Positions 1 through 6,700 of a stretch of 10,760 nucleotides of DNA are shown here, piece by piece (position 1 is the stretch's first letter; the number at the start of each line of letters is the position of its first letter). Source of the DNA: Deltaproteobacteria bacterium RIFCSPHIGHO2_02_FULL_40_28 (GTDB lineage Bacteria > UBA10199 > 2-12-FULL-40-28); the NCBI GenBank assembly GCA_001798135.1, contig MGRJ01000011.1, positions 1 through 10,760 on the forward strand, given 5' to 3'. The notes under the pieces were generated by a model. It was not told the origin of the DNA. It saw only the letters and a program-made list of their open reading frames with translations, and ran no database searches. The position numbers were made by a program, and so were the translations under genes.

Positions 1-10
1 CACAGAATCA

Positions 11-46
11 CCCTCTCCCTAACCCTCCCCCCTCAAGGGGGAGGGG
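11..46. repeat. GC-rich REP-like inverted repeat
   Basis: A C-rich then G-rich stretch in which CCCTCCCCC (23-31) pairs perfectly with GGGGGAGGG (37-45) around a five-base loop, preceded by CCCTCTCCCTAA. Sequences of this kind (CCCTCTCCCTAACCCTC...AAGGGGAGGG) recur in intergenic regions of many bacterial genomes. It lies downstream of the minus-strand gene ending at 106 but has no T-tract on either strand, so it is better called an extragenic repeat than a terminator. Copy number cannot be judged from this window. Confidence 0.55.
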
Positions 47-105
47 ATAAGAAAATAAACATAACTGTCCTAAAAGTGTTTAGTTAATACAAAAAAATGA
101 CAGGG

Positions 106-606
106 TTAATTAGCGCAATCAAATTCAGGCAAATTGGTAATAACATCCCTGTTACCATCAATTAAAATCCATCCACCAACAACGGGGGTTTTGTCACCTG
201 TGGGTGCACCCAGAAGAGCAATGATAATTTCAGGAAGACCATTTCCATCAAGATCCCCATAATGGACTTCATATTTTTTAGCAGCTGGATTTAAGAGACC
301 TTCACGGATGGTTTCGGTATGGCCATCACCAAAAACTTGTTCTATTTTGATTTGCCAGTTTCTACCCGTATCCATTGTGATAGGTGAAAGAGAAAGCTTG
401 TAACTGATGTCGGTGCCATTTTGATTGATGGAAAAGCTGCTTGCATGAGAGGCTTCTGTTACTGTTGGGGTTATAGGGTACAAGCCTGGCACTGGAGCTT
501 CTTGTGGAACTGCAGGGATCTCTGTTTGAGGGAGAGCCAAAGGCAGAGCCGCCAAACTAGAAGCTAAAGACTCACTGGGTTTTACTAAACACGTTATATT
601 CGCCAT
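106..606 (-). CDS. Hypothetical protein with one D-x-D-x-N-G calcium-loop-like motif
   Basis: I do not recognise this protein. It has 166 residues from the chosen start. A longer frame opens at 618, but GGAGGT (611-616) lies four bases before the ATG at 604-606, and the earlier ATG overlaps that Shine-Dalgarno, so the start at 606 is preferred. There is no signal peptide or membrane segment. Residues 13-50 are rich in Ala, Pro and Leu and look like a flexible linker. The C-terminal half looks folded and beta-rich, and contains DLDGNGLPEI (residues about 118-127), the acidic loop typical of FG-GAP/VCBS or EF-hand-like calcium sites, here as a single copy. The protein has two cysteines, at residue 6 and near the C-terminus. 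The gene stands alone: the terminator at 705-740 ends the unit upstream, so it needs its own promoter in 607-704, where I see no convincing -35/-10 pair. A role in calcium binding or adhesion is only a guess. Confidence 0.6.
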   Translation of the reverse strand: MANITCLVKPSESLASSLAALPLALPQTEIPAVPQEAPVPGLYPITPTVTEASHASSFSINQNGTDISYKLSLSPITMDTGRNWQIKIEQVFGDGHTETIREGLLNPAAKKYEVHYGDLDGNGLPEIIIALLGAPTGDKTPVVGGWILIDGNRDVITNLPEFDCAN

Positions 607-610
607 AGGT

Positions 611-616
611 ACCTCC
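611..616 (-). promoter_or_regulatory. Shine-Dalgarno GGAGGT that fixes the start at 606
   Basis: On the minus strand GGAGGT is followed by ACCT and then ATG. It overlaps the in-frame ATG at 616-618, which itself has no Shine-Dalgarno, so the downstream ATG is the likely initiation codon. Confidence 0.7.
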
Positions 617-704
617 ATTATCTAAGATTATCGGTTAATTGTTAATTTAGTTGCTGGCTAACTGTTTTAGAAGGGCAAAGCAATACAAAATGACACATTG
701 CATC

Positions 705-740
705 AAAAAAGAAAAACCGCCACTTCGAGTGAAATGGCGG
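705..740 (-). terminator. Rho-independent terminator of the FKBP / eight-Cys unit
   Basis: On the minus strand CCGCCATTTC (740-731) pairs with GAAGTGGCGG (726-717), ten pairs including one U-G wobble, around the tetraloop ACTC. It is followed by TTTTT, one C and TTTTTT (716-705). The wobble and T-tract both favour the minus strand. It lies about 80 bases beyond the stop of the gene at 823, with a repeat element in between. Confidence 0.85.
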
Positions 741-760
741 CTTGCTTAAAATTCAAAGAT

Positions 761-813
761 GGATCCCCGTCCCCCGCCTACGTGGGGGCAAGTTTACAAA
801 CACGGGGATGACA
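761..813. repeat. Short dispersed repeat with nested inverted repeats
   Basis: An outer inverted repeat, ATCCCCGT (763-770) with ACGGGGAT (802-809), encloses an inner hairpin CCCCC (771-775) / GGGGG (784-788). Read on the minus strand the ends are GTCATCCCCGTG and ACGGGGATCC. These share the GTCAT-CCCG ... CGGG-ATCC theme of the clearer element at 3668-3742, so it is probably a diverged member of the same extragenic repeat class. It sits between the stop codon at 823 and the terminator at 705-740 and would be transcribed with that unit. Confidence 0.6.
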
Positions 814-822
814 AGCTCAGAG

Positions 823-1410
823 TTATTTCACTACAAGGGCTGTGCAATCGGTTGTATCAAAAAGGTGTTCTTTAGTGGCAATACCAACGACTCGTTTAGG
901 GAGGCTAACCTGAGTAGTATAGGCATTTTCTTTGCCCATATTTTGGATAGTTCTTGTTTTGCCTGTTGTTGGATTTAAACAAATGGCACTCACTTCAACT
1001 GCAGAATCTCTTTTTTCACCGCCGTCGGTTACTTTATCTTTCCAGGTTACTCCAGTTAAAATTTCAGTTTTATGACAAACTGAATTGATTCTTTTTTCCT
1101 GGCTAAAATCATCATTATCAACGGCATCATTTCCCTTAGAAATACTGCGGCACACGGCAGAGAGAGCATCTACCGTATTGTGATGGGTATGACGTGCATA
1201 ATGAACGCCCTGTACACGGTATCCTTCTTCACAACAGCTTACATGCCAGGTAGACCTGGGATTTTCAGAGCAGTCGTTGTTTGTGAGGATGGTTCCACCG
1301 CAAGCCTCCATTTTGGAGGTGCGGAAGGTCTCGTTGGCGGCAGCAGCATATGACAATTGAGGCAACATGAAAAGCGTTGCCGATATAAGAACAAATAAAA
1401 CACGAAGCAT
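823..1410 (-). CDS. Exported eight-cysteine protein of unknown function
   Basis: Not recognised as a named family. It has 195 residues. A classic Sec signal peptide (LRVLFVLISATLFMLPQLSYA, ending in the AxA-like site SYA-A near residue 22-23) directs it to the periplasm or outside. The mature part has eight cysteines, at residues 37, 47, 59, 60, 87, 112, 144 and 189; the even number and adjacent Cys59-Cys60 suggest up to four disulfides. A His-rich stretch (HYARHTHHN, residues 70-78) could bind metal. The start has a good Shine-Dalgarno, AGGAGA (1415-1420), in the 20-base gap after the FKBP gene, so the two are cotranscribed and share the terminator at 705-740. Pairing of a disulfide-rich exported protein with a periplasmic prolyl isomerase hints at folding assistance, which is inference. 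No membrane segment follows the signal peptide. Confidence 0.8.
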   Translation of the reverse strand: MLRVLFVLISATLFMLPQLSYAAAANETFRTSKMEACGGTILTNNDCSENPRSTWHVSCCEEGYRVQGVHYARHTHHNTVDALSAVCRSISKGNDAVDNDDFSQEKRINSVCHKTEILTGVTWKDKVTDGGEKRDSAVEVSAICLNPTTGKTRTIQNMGKENAYTTQVSLPKRVVGIATKEHLFDTTDCTALVVK

Positions 1411-1430
1411 AATTTCTCCTTTTTTATGGT

Positions 1431-1862
1431 TTACTTTACGTCTAATAATTGGATATCAAAAATAAGTTCGGCATTGGGGGGAATAGTTGGTGGTGCGCCC
1501 ATAGGCCCATAGGCTAGCGTAGCTGGAATAATAAGCTGTCTTTTGCCACCAGCCTTCATACCAAGAATCCCTTCATCCCAACCCTTAATGACCCGGCCAA
1601 CCCCAATCAAAAATTCAAAGGGTTCGGCTCGCTCTAAAGAGCTATCAAATTGTTTCCCTTTTTTTCCTCCCTGGCTTAACCAGCCCGTGTAATGCACCAC
1701 AGCGGTTTTCCCAGCTAAGGCCTCTATACCAGTGCCCATGAGTTGATCGGTGTACTTGAGTCCAGAAGGGGTAGTCATCGGGGTGCCTGCCGAGTAAACT
1801 TGAAAACTAGATATACACAAGATGGAAAACAAGAGAGCAAAAGTTAGGTTTTTCATGGCCAT
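1431..1862 (-). CDS. Exported FKBP-type peptidyl-prolyl cis-trans isomerase
   Basis: Prolyl isomerase of the FKBP family, speeding cis-trans rotation at X-Pro bonds, here probably in the periplasm. Residues 1-25 form a Sec signal peptide with likely cleavage around VYSA-G. Cys16 is not in a proper lipobox. The rest (about 30-143) is a single compact FKBP domain. Active-site residues aligned from FKBP12 are all present: Tyr58 (HYTGW), Phe72-Asp73 (FDSS), Phe82, Val91-Ile92, Trp95 (VIKGWDEG), Tyr118 (AYGPMG) and Phe135 (IFDIQLLDV). At 143 residues it is the minimal single-domain type and lacks the N-terminal dimerisation domain of FkpA/Mip. Two ATGs lie six bases apart (1860-1862 and 1854-1856). 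Neither has a clear Shine-Dalgarno, so the exact start is uncertain by two residues. It is the first gene of a two-gene unit, with the eight-cysteine protein 20 bases downstream. Confidence 0.92.
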   Translation of the reverse strand: MAMKNLTFALLFSILCISSFQVYSAGTPMTTPSGLKYTDQLMGTGIEALAGKTAVVHYTGWLSQGGKKGKQFDSSLERAEPFEFLIGVGRVIKGWDEGILGMKAGGKRQLIIPATLAYGPMGAPPTIPPNAELIFDIQLLDVK

Positions 1863-2063
1863 GAAAGATAGTGACTTTTACAGAGTTAGTCTATAGGTTT
1901 TTTGAGATATTTTCTGTATTGCATTTGAGGTAGGGTTATGGTTATACTTAAATACTGGAATGCTCTTAAGTTTTGCAGCGAGTCATTGTAAGCCGTCCTC
2001 ATTAAGACCCTTCATTGTTATCCCTGCCTTGAGGCTTTTCATATTAAACATAAGGAGTATATT

Positions 2064-2417
2064 GTGAGTAAGAAACTATATGTGGGGAGTCTCCCCTATT
2101 CTGTTGATGACACTCAATTGCAGGAGCTTTTTGCCAAGTTTGGACAAGTCTCTTCTGCAAAGGTTATTCGGGACAAGTTTTCAGGACAATCGAAGGGATT
2201 CGGTTTTGTGGAATTTGCATCGGATGAAGAAGGCCAAAAGGCCATGGAAGGCATGAACGGCCAAGACCTTGGTGGAAGAAGCATCAAGGTAAACGAAGCC
2301 AAACCCATGGAGCCTCGTGAAGGCCGTGGTGGTGGTGGCGGCGGATATGGCGGCGGTGGTCGCGGTGGCCGTGGTGGCGGTGGCGGTCGTGGTGGCTTCC
2401 AACGCAATTCCTATTAA
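2064..2417 (+). CDS. Glycine-rich RNA-binding protein (RRM plus RGG tail)
   Basis: Single RNA recognition motif protein of 117 residues. The RRM covers residues 4-79, with RNP2 as LYVGSL (5-10) and RNP1 as KGFGFVEF (44-51), so the aromatic RNA-stacking positions are intact. The tail from about residue 85 to 113 is almost only Gly and Arg (RGG box), typical of cyanobacterial and deltaproteobacterial Rbp proteins that bind single-stranded RNA and are often cold-induced. The start is GTG at 2064 with AAGGAG (2052-2057) six bases upstream. The gene stands alone: about 200 bases separate it from the divergent FKBP gene, and an intrinsic terminator follows 28 bases after the stop. The tail is encoded by GGT/GGC repeats, which may vary in length by slippage. 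Confidence 0.93.
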   Translation: MSKKLYVGSLPYSVDDTQLQELFAKFGQVSSAKVIRDKFSGQSKGFGFVEFASDEEGQKAMEGMNGQDLGGRSIKVNEAKPMEPREGRGGGGGGYGGGGRGGRGGGGGRGGFQRNSY

Positions 2418-2445
2418 TTTCTAGTAGGAAATAAAATTAAAAAAA

Positions 2446-2474
2446 CCCTCCTCGCAAAACGGGGAGGGTTTTTT
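2446..2474. terminator. Bidirectional intrinsic terminator between convergent genes
   Basis: CCCTCCTCG (2446-2454) pairs with CGGGGAGGG (2460-2468), nine pairs with one U-G wobble in the plus-strand RNA, loop CAAAA, followed by TTTTTT (2469-2474). On the minus strand the same stem has one C-A mismatch but is followed by seven T (complement of 2439-2445). It therefore ends the RRM gene from the left and very likely the lipoprotein gene from the right. Confidence 0.88.
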
Positions 2475-2512
2475 ATTTGGTAAACAGTTTGTTATTTTGG
2501 ATAATTAGAGGG

Positions 2513-3478
2513 TTATGAGTCAAGTTCGCTTTTCCAGCGTTTCATAAAGCCTTTAATATCTTTTTTGGCTTGACTAAACTCTTCTTGGAATTGATTTTTT
2601 ACTTCTTTTAGATCTGCTTGGAGTACTTTAACTTCTGCAGTTAATTCTTCAATACGTGTTTTATCATCTGGAGATGCCTTTTTCCATTTTTGTCTTAAGG
2701 CCCTAATTTCTAATTGGGCGCCCTTAATTTCTTGTTTAATTTCTTCAGTTTCATCTCTCAAATCTTTAAGGTGGGTAATCAGTTCACCTACTTGATCTTT
2801 TTCTTCCTGATAGGTTCCCTCACTTGAAGGTTGTTGTTCAACGGGAGGTTGTTCAGGTATGGGTTCTTCTGTTGCAGGTGTTTCTCCATTTATTTTCTTT
2901 TCATCATAAGCAATAACTGCAATGGCCACATCTTCAAATTTAGAAATAATTTCTTTACGCTCATTTTTGGCCTCATCATCTTTTAAATCAGGGACACCGT
3001 CTTTATTTTTATCACTTTGTTCTAAGGGATTGCTTGCTGGCCTTGCTATTCCATTGTCATCATCAATACTCACAACTCCCAAGTCGATAAAGGGGATATC
3101 GTCAGCAGCATAAAAAATACCTGTAAAAGATTCGTCACTATCATCTGCTGGAAAGGTCAATAAGTAGCTTGTATTTTCCGTTGGTTCTAGTTTGAGAGAG
3201 TAATAAGTTCCTGTTGGAAGAGGGATACTGAAAACGCCAGATTCTTCACTCTCACTCACATAAATGGTTCCTTCAGCGTCTTCGGCAACCACATAGGCAT
3301 TGGCACTGGTTTCTCCGCTTACTTCAAGGTTACCAAAACCAGGAATGGGTCTGGTTGCAGGGTTACCTCCCAAGGCTTCTATATCGCTGCCCGGACCACC
3401 TCCACAGTGAGTTAAAAATCCAAGACTTCCTGCGAGGATAAGGGTAAATAATAAATCTGTGCGAACAAACTTCTTCAA
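2513..3478 (-). CDS. Predicted lipoprotein with calcium-loop motif and C-terminal coiled coil
   Basis: Unrecognised 321-residue exported protein. The N-terminus (MKKFVRTDLL, hydrophobic 9-22, then FLTHCGGG) looks like a lipoprotein signal peptide with Cys25 as the lipidated residue. His at -1 is unusual, since Gly, Ala or Ser is expected. Residues 45-105 resemble the beta-sandwich carboxypeptidase-regulatory type (NLEVSGET ... GVFSIPLPTGTYYSLKLEP). DKNKDGVPDLKDDE (156-169) matches a thrombospondin-3-type calcium loop. A Pro/Glu-rich linker (200-220) leads to a charged heptad-like coiled coil (about 223-310). The start is TTG (3476-3478), chosen because the signal peptide begins there and AGGGGG precedes it. 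Upstream lies a sigma-54 promoter, next to the gene for a sigma-54 activator. The overall plan (surface anchor, sandwich domain, coiled coil) suggests a structural or envelope-stress role, but function is unknown. Confidence 0.82.
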   Translation of the reverse strand: MKKFVRTDLLFTLILAGSLGFLTHCGGGPGSDIEALGGNPATRPIPGFGNLEVSGETSANAYVVAEDAEGTIYVSESEESGVFSIPLPTGTYYSLKLEPTENTSYLLTFPADDSDESFTGIFYAADDIPFIDLGVVSIDDDNGIARPASNPLEQSDKNKDGVPDLKDDEAKNERKEIISKFEDVAIAVIAYDEKKINGETPATEEPIPEQPPVEQQPSSEGTYQEEKDQVGELITHLKDLRDETEEIKQEIKGAQLEIRALRQKWKKASPDDKTRIEELTAEVKVLQADLKEVKNQFQEEFSQAKKDIKGFMKRWKSELDS

Positions 3479-3483
3479 TTGGA

Positions 3484-3489
3484 CCCCCT
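3484..3489 (-). promoter_or_regulatory. Shine-Dalgarno AGGGGG for a TTG start
   Basis: On the minus strand AGGGGG is followed by TCCAA and then TTG AAG AAG. No ATG is available before the signal peptide, so this site supports the rare TTG initiation codon of the lipoprotein gene. Confidence 0.6.
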
Positions 3490-3516
3490 AAATTTTTACT
3501 ATCTGATACCTTAATG

Positions 3517-3533
3517 AGCAAGACTCATGCCAA
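3517..3533 (-). promoter_or_regulatory. Sigma-54 (RpoN) -24/-12 promoter of the lipoprotein gene
   Basis: The minus strand reads TTGGCATGAGTCTTGCT. Against the RpoN consensus YTGGCACG-N4-TTGCW it differs at a single position (T for C), and the invariant GG and GC are separated by exactly ten bases as required. The predicted start point is near 3506, giving a leader of about 28 bases that contains the Shine-Dalgarno before the TTG start. Placement immediately upstream of a coding region and beside an RpoN-activator gene raises confidence. Confidence 0.75.
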
Positions 3534-3548
3534 ATGAATATATAGTAA

Positions 3549-3561
3549 TTTCAAATAGTTA
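3549..3561 (+). promoter_or_regulatory. IHF-like bending site upstream of the sigma-54 promoter
   Basis: The plus strand reads TTTCAAATAGTTA, one mismatch from the IHF consensus WATCAANNNNTTR. Its centre is about 49 bases upstream of the predicted start point, between the -24/-12 element and the palindrome at 3603-3621, which is where IHF usually sits at sigma-54 promoters. The consensus is loose and the DNA is AT-rich, so a chance match is possible. Confidence 0.4.
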
Positions 3562-3602
3562 TAACTTGTCAAAAGGGGGAAATGGGAAAAAAAAGCACAT
3601 TT

Positions 3603-3621
3603 TGTGTCACTTTTTGACACA
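3603..3621. promoter_or_regulatory. Perfect palindrome, candidate upstream activator sequence
   Basis: TGTGTCA (3603-3609) and TGACACA (3615-3621) form a perfect inverted repeat around CTTTT. The centre (3612) is about 106 bases upstream of the predicted sigma-54 start point of the lipoprotein gene, within the usual range for enhancer sites bound by Fis-type HTH dimers. No T-tract follows directly on either strand, so a terminator role is unlikely. The cognate protein is inferred to be the activator encoded at 3781-7467. Confidence 0.5.
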
Positions 3622-3635
3622 TATACATCCTTATA

Positions 3636-3766
3636 GGGCTTGTTGAAAAATGTAGTTTTCCACTAATTCTGTCATTCCCGCGGAGGCGGGAATCCAGTCT
3701 TTTCAATAAGTTCTGGATCCCTGCCTTCGCAGGGATGACAGAGGGGAAACATTTTTCAACGGACCC
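3636..3766. mobile_element. MITE-like element with VIPAKAGIQ-type double hairpin
   Basis: Outer inverted repeats of 17-18 bases (left GGGCTTGTTGAAAAATG from 3636, right ending CATTTTTCAACGGACCC at 3766) enclose an inner repeat TCTGTCAT (3668-3675) / ATGACAGA (3735-3742). Inside are two perfect 8-bp hairpins, ATTCCCGC-GGAG-GCGGGAAT (3674-3693) and ATCCCTGC-CTTC-GCAGGGAT (3717-3736). ATA flanks both ends (3633-3635, 3767-3769), a possible 3-base target duplication. The core is a repeat widespread in bacterial genomes whose spurious translation reads VIPAKAGIQ ... DSRLRGND; it encodes no transposase. It begins 14 bases after the stop codon of the regulator gene and may also act as its transcript end. 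Confidence 0.75.
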
Positions 3767-3780
3767 ATATAATAAAAACA

Positions 3781-6700
3781 TTACTTCTTCTGGATATGGT
3801 AGCGTTTTAAAAGCCTAGAAAGATGTGTTCTTTGCATTTGGAGATGCTCGGCTGTTTTGGTTACTTGTCCCCCGTATTTTTTTAGTATTCTTAAAATTTG
3901 TTCTTTTTCAAATTCTTGTTTGGCTTCTGCTAGGCTTAAATCTCTTTGATCAATGGCTTCCCTTAAAAATTCATTTTTTGCATCTAATGTAGGAATATTT
4001 TTTTCTACATGAGGCTGAGTGATGAACTCGCGTTTTTTAGAAATAATTTCTGGTGTAATGGTACCATTTTCAGCAAGAAGACAAAGGGTATAAATGGTAT
4101 TTTCCAATTCTCTTACGTTTCCTGGCCAATTATGGTTAGCTAAAATGTTGAGAGTTTCTGGTGTGATTTTAATTTTTACTCCCTCATTTTCTGAGGCAAA
4201 TTTTTTAAGAAAATTATCTATTAAAAGTGGCATATCTTCTTTGCGATCACGCAGTGGTGGAATTAAAATGTTGGCTACATTAAGGCGGTAGTAGAGATCT
4301 TCCCTAAAACTTCCTCCTTTTTTGATTTCTTCTTTTAAGTTTTTATTTGTGGCTGAAATCAGACGTACATCTATTTTTTTAGTTTTATTACTTCCAATGG
4401 CGCGGATTTCTCCTTCTTGGATGGCTCGAAGTAATTTAACCTGCATAGCCAGAGGCATATCTCCAATTTCATCCAAAAATAAAGTGCCCCCATCGGCATG
4501 CTCAAAAAGTCCCACTTTGTTTTCAGTAGCGCCTGTAAACGATCCACGAACGTGACCAAATAATTCTGATTCCAAAAGATTTTCTGGGATAGCGCTGCAA
4601 TTAACACTCACTAAATGTTTGTCTTTTCTTTTACTGTTGTAATGGATAATTTTTGCAATCATCTCTTTTCCCGTGCCGCTTTCTCCTTCAATGAGTACAG
4701 GAACAGAAGTATCAATAATTTTATCTAAGAGAGAGAATATTTTGAGTGTGTTAGGGGATAAACCAATAAAATTTTGATACGAGTATTTAAAACGGAGTTC
4801 CCTTTCTTGCCTCACTAAGGTTTTTTGGACTTGATCAAGTTTATCAGTTGTTTTTTGGAAAACCTTTGCATTATGAATGGCAATACCTATTTGATCGGCC
4901 AAGGCCTCTAGGTAAGGCAAGTTATCGCGCGAGAGTTGTTGTGATTTAAGTGTAGAATCAAGGTAAACTGCTCCCATCACTTGGCCGCGAAAAATAAAGG
5001 GCAAAATCACAATAGAACGAAGTTTAAGTTTATGAACGCTATGAGTATTGACAAAACGCTCATCTCCCAGGGCATCAATGGTAATGAGGGGTTTTCGATC
5101 TTGCAGCACTTTGTTGGTTAATGTCCAACTAATCATATCGGGGTTATCTAGCGTTACAAGACGTTGTGAATCCATTTTGTGGGTATAAGAGATTCTTGCT
5201 TCCTCTTCGCCTAAAATAACAAATCCGCGATCTGTGTGTGTTACTTCCATCATGAAATGCAGAATTTTTTTAACCAACATATTGATGTTGAGCTCGCTCA
5301 TAACTTCTCTGGTTGTTTCTAAAATGCGGTTTAAGAGGAAAGATTGAGAATGCTTATGAGTGTCAATTTGTGGTCTTTGACGATAAAAGAAAAAGAAATG
5401 TTCGCGGTAATCTGCAGGTAGTTTTTTATCACAAAATTTTAAAAGATCGTTTAAATATTCGATGAGAATTTCATAATCCTCATATTTTTTATTTTTTTCA
5501 CAAAGCCTGGAAGCTCGCACAATATTATCAAGGGCAAATTCGATATCTCCCAGGTTGGTTATTTCTTTTAAATTGGCAACAAGTGAGCTTATTTCAAAAG
5601 TTTCAGATTTTTTTGAGAGTTCATTTTGTTTTTCTAAAATTGCTAATCTTTTTTGAACTAATGGATCCTTTTGTTTTTCCAAAAAATCATTTGTTTTTTT
5701 AATAAGCTCTAAAATTTGGTCAGAGTCCTCAGTATCCAGGGATAATTCAATTTGACTAATGAGCAAATCTCCCATTTCAGATGAAGTAAAATTTTCTTCT
5801 AAGAGTTCTTCAGCCTTTTTTAAAAGAAGCAGGGCTCGGGTATGGTTTTTTATTTTTTTCTCTAAATCAGATTCTAGCAGGCAGGCATAAAGTTCTAAAT
5901 GACGATTTGGAAAATTAAGGATAAATTTTTGCGCTTCTTCAATTAAGGCTCTTGATTTATCGAGGTGGCCTAAAAATCGATAGAGACCAGCCAAATTAAG
6001 GGCTACTCTTGTTTGTTCCAATTGATTCCCACATAAATCAAAAATTCTTTTTGCTTTTTCATAACACTTTAAGGCTTCTACCCAATTATTTTTTACCAAG
6101 TGAGCATTAGCTAAATTCATGAGTGACAAAGCTTCTAGTTGTACAACACCTGCACGCCCAGCTGCTTGGTAGGCTTTCTCAAAGTGATTAATGGCTTGTG
6201 CGATTTGCCTTCCAAATAAAAGAAAGTTACCCAAGTGATTAGACCAAAGACTTAAAGACTCATCATTTTTTTCATTTTTTGCTTTTTGAATAGCGGTATC
6301 TAATTCTTTTTGAGCTAATTCAATTTTACCCAAATGGTAATTGGCTGTTGCTGTCAGCAAAATTACTTTTTGTTGATTAACATTTTTTTCTTTAAGATCT
6401 GTTAACAGAGAAATACTTTCGTTGTATTGCCCCAAGGTATTGTAAATATTGGCCTCATAAAGCTTAGCTTCGTTAGCTTCTAGTGTGGTGAGAATGGTTT
6501 TGAGTTTATCAATTTGGTTTGTTTTTAAGTAAAGCCCCGCTAACAGGCTGCTTTCTTGATGTGGGCGATTTTTTTTCTGTTCCAGTTTTTTAATGGTATC
6601 GGAAACGAGAGAAAAATTAGAGAAAGCACGAATTTTTTCTTGAGCCTGAAGTGATTCGGGCTTGGGTTCAAGTTCAAAATGAGTTTCAAAATTTTGGTTG

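Noticed and set aside
691-697. TGACACA half-site upstream of the gene at 106-606, identical to half of the palindrome at 3603-3621.
   Set aside because: There is no second arm and no GG-N10-GC element between it and the gene, so it is probably chance.
742-978. 78-residue plus-strand open frame.
   Set aside because: It runs through the repeat and antisense to the eight-cysteine gene, and has no coding character of its own.
1926-1947. TATACT-type -10 with TTGCAT about 18 bases upstream before the RRM gene.
   Set aside because: The -35 matches only three of six bases, too weak to report as a promoter.
2114-2407. Proline-rich minus-strand open frame antisense to the RRM gene.
   Set aside because: The polyproline is only the complement of the glycine codon tract. 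The RRM protein has clear motifs, Shine-Dalgarno and terminator.
3542-3572. Sigma-70-like promoter for the lipoprotein gene: TTGACA (3567-3572, minus) and TACTAT (3542-3547).
   Set aside because: The 19-base spacer is too long and the -10 is poor. The sigma-54 element closer to the gene is far better.
3603-3621. Palindrome read as a terminator of the regulator gene.
   Set aside because: The stem is AT-rich and the T-run on the minus strand begins several bases after the stem, with the MITE lying between it and the gene.
3569-3781. 70-residue minus-strand open frame containing VIPAKAGIQ and DSRLRGND.
   Set aside because: It is the well-known spurious translation of the dispersed hairpin repeat, with no Shine-Dalgarno and no family.
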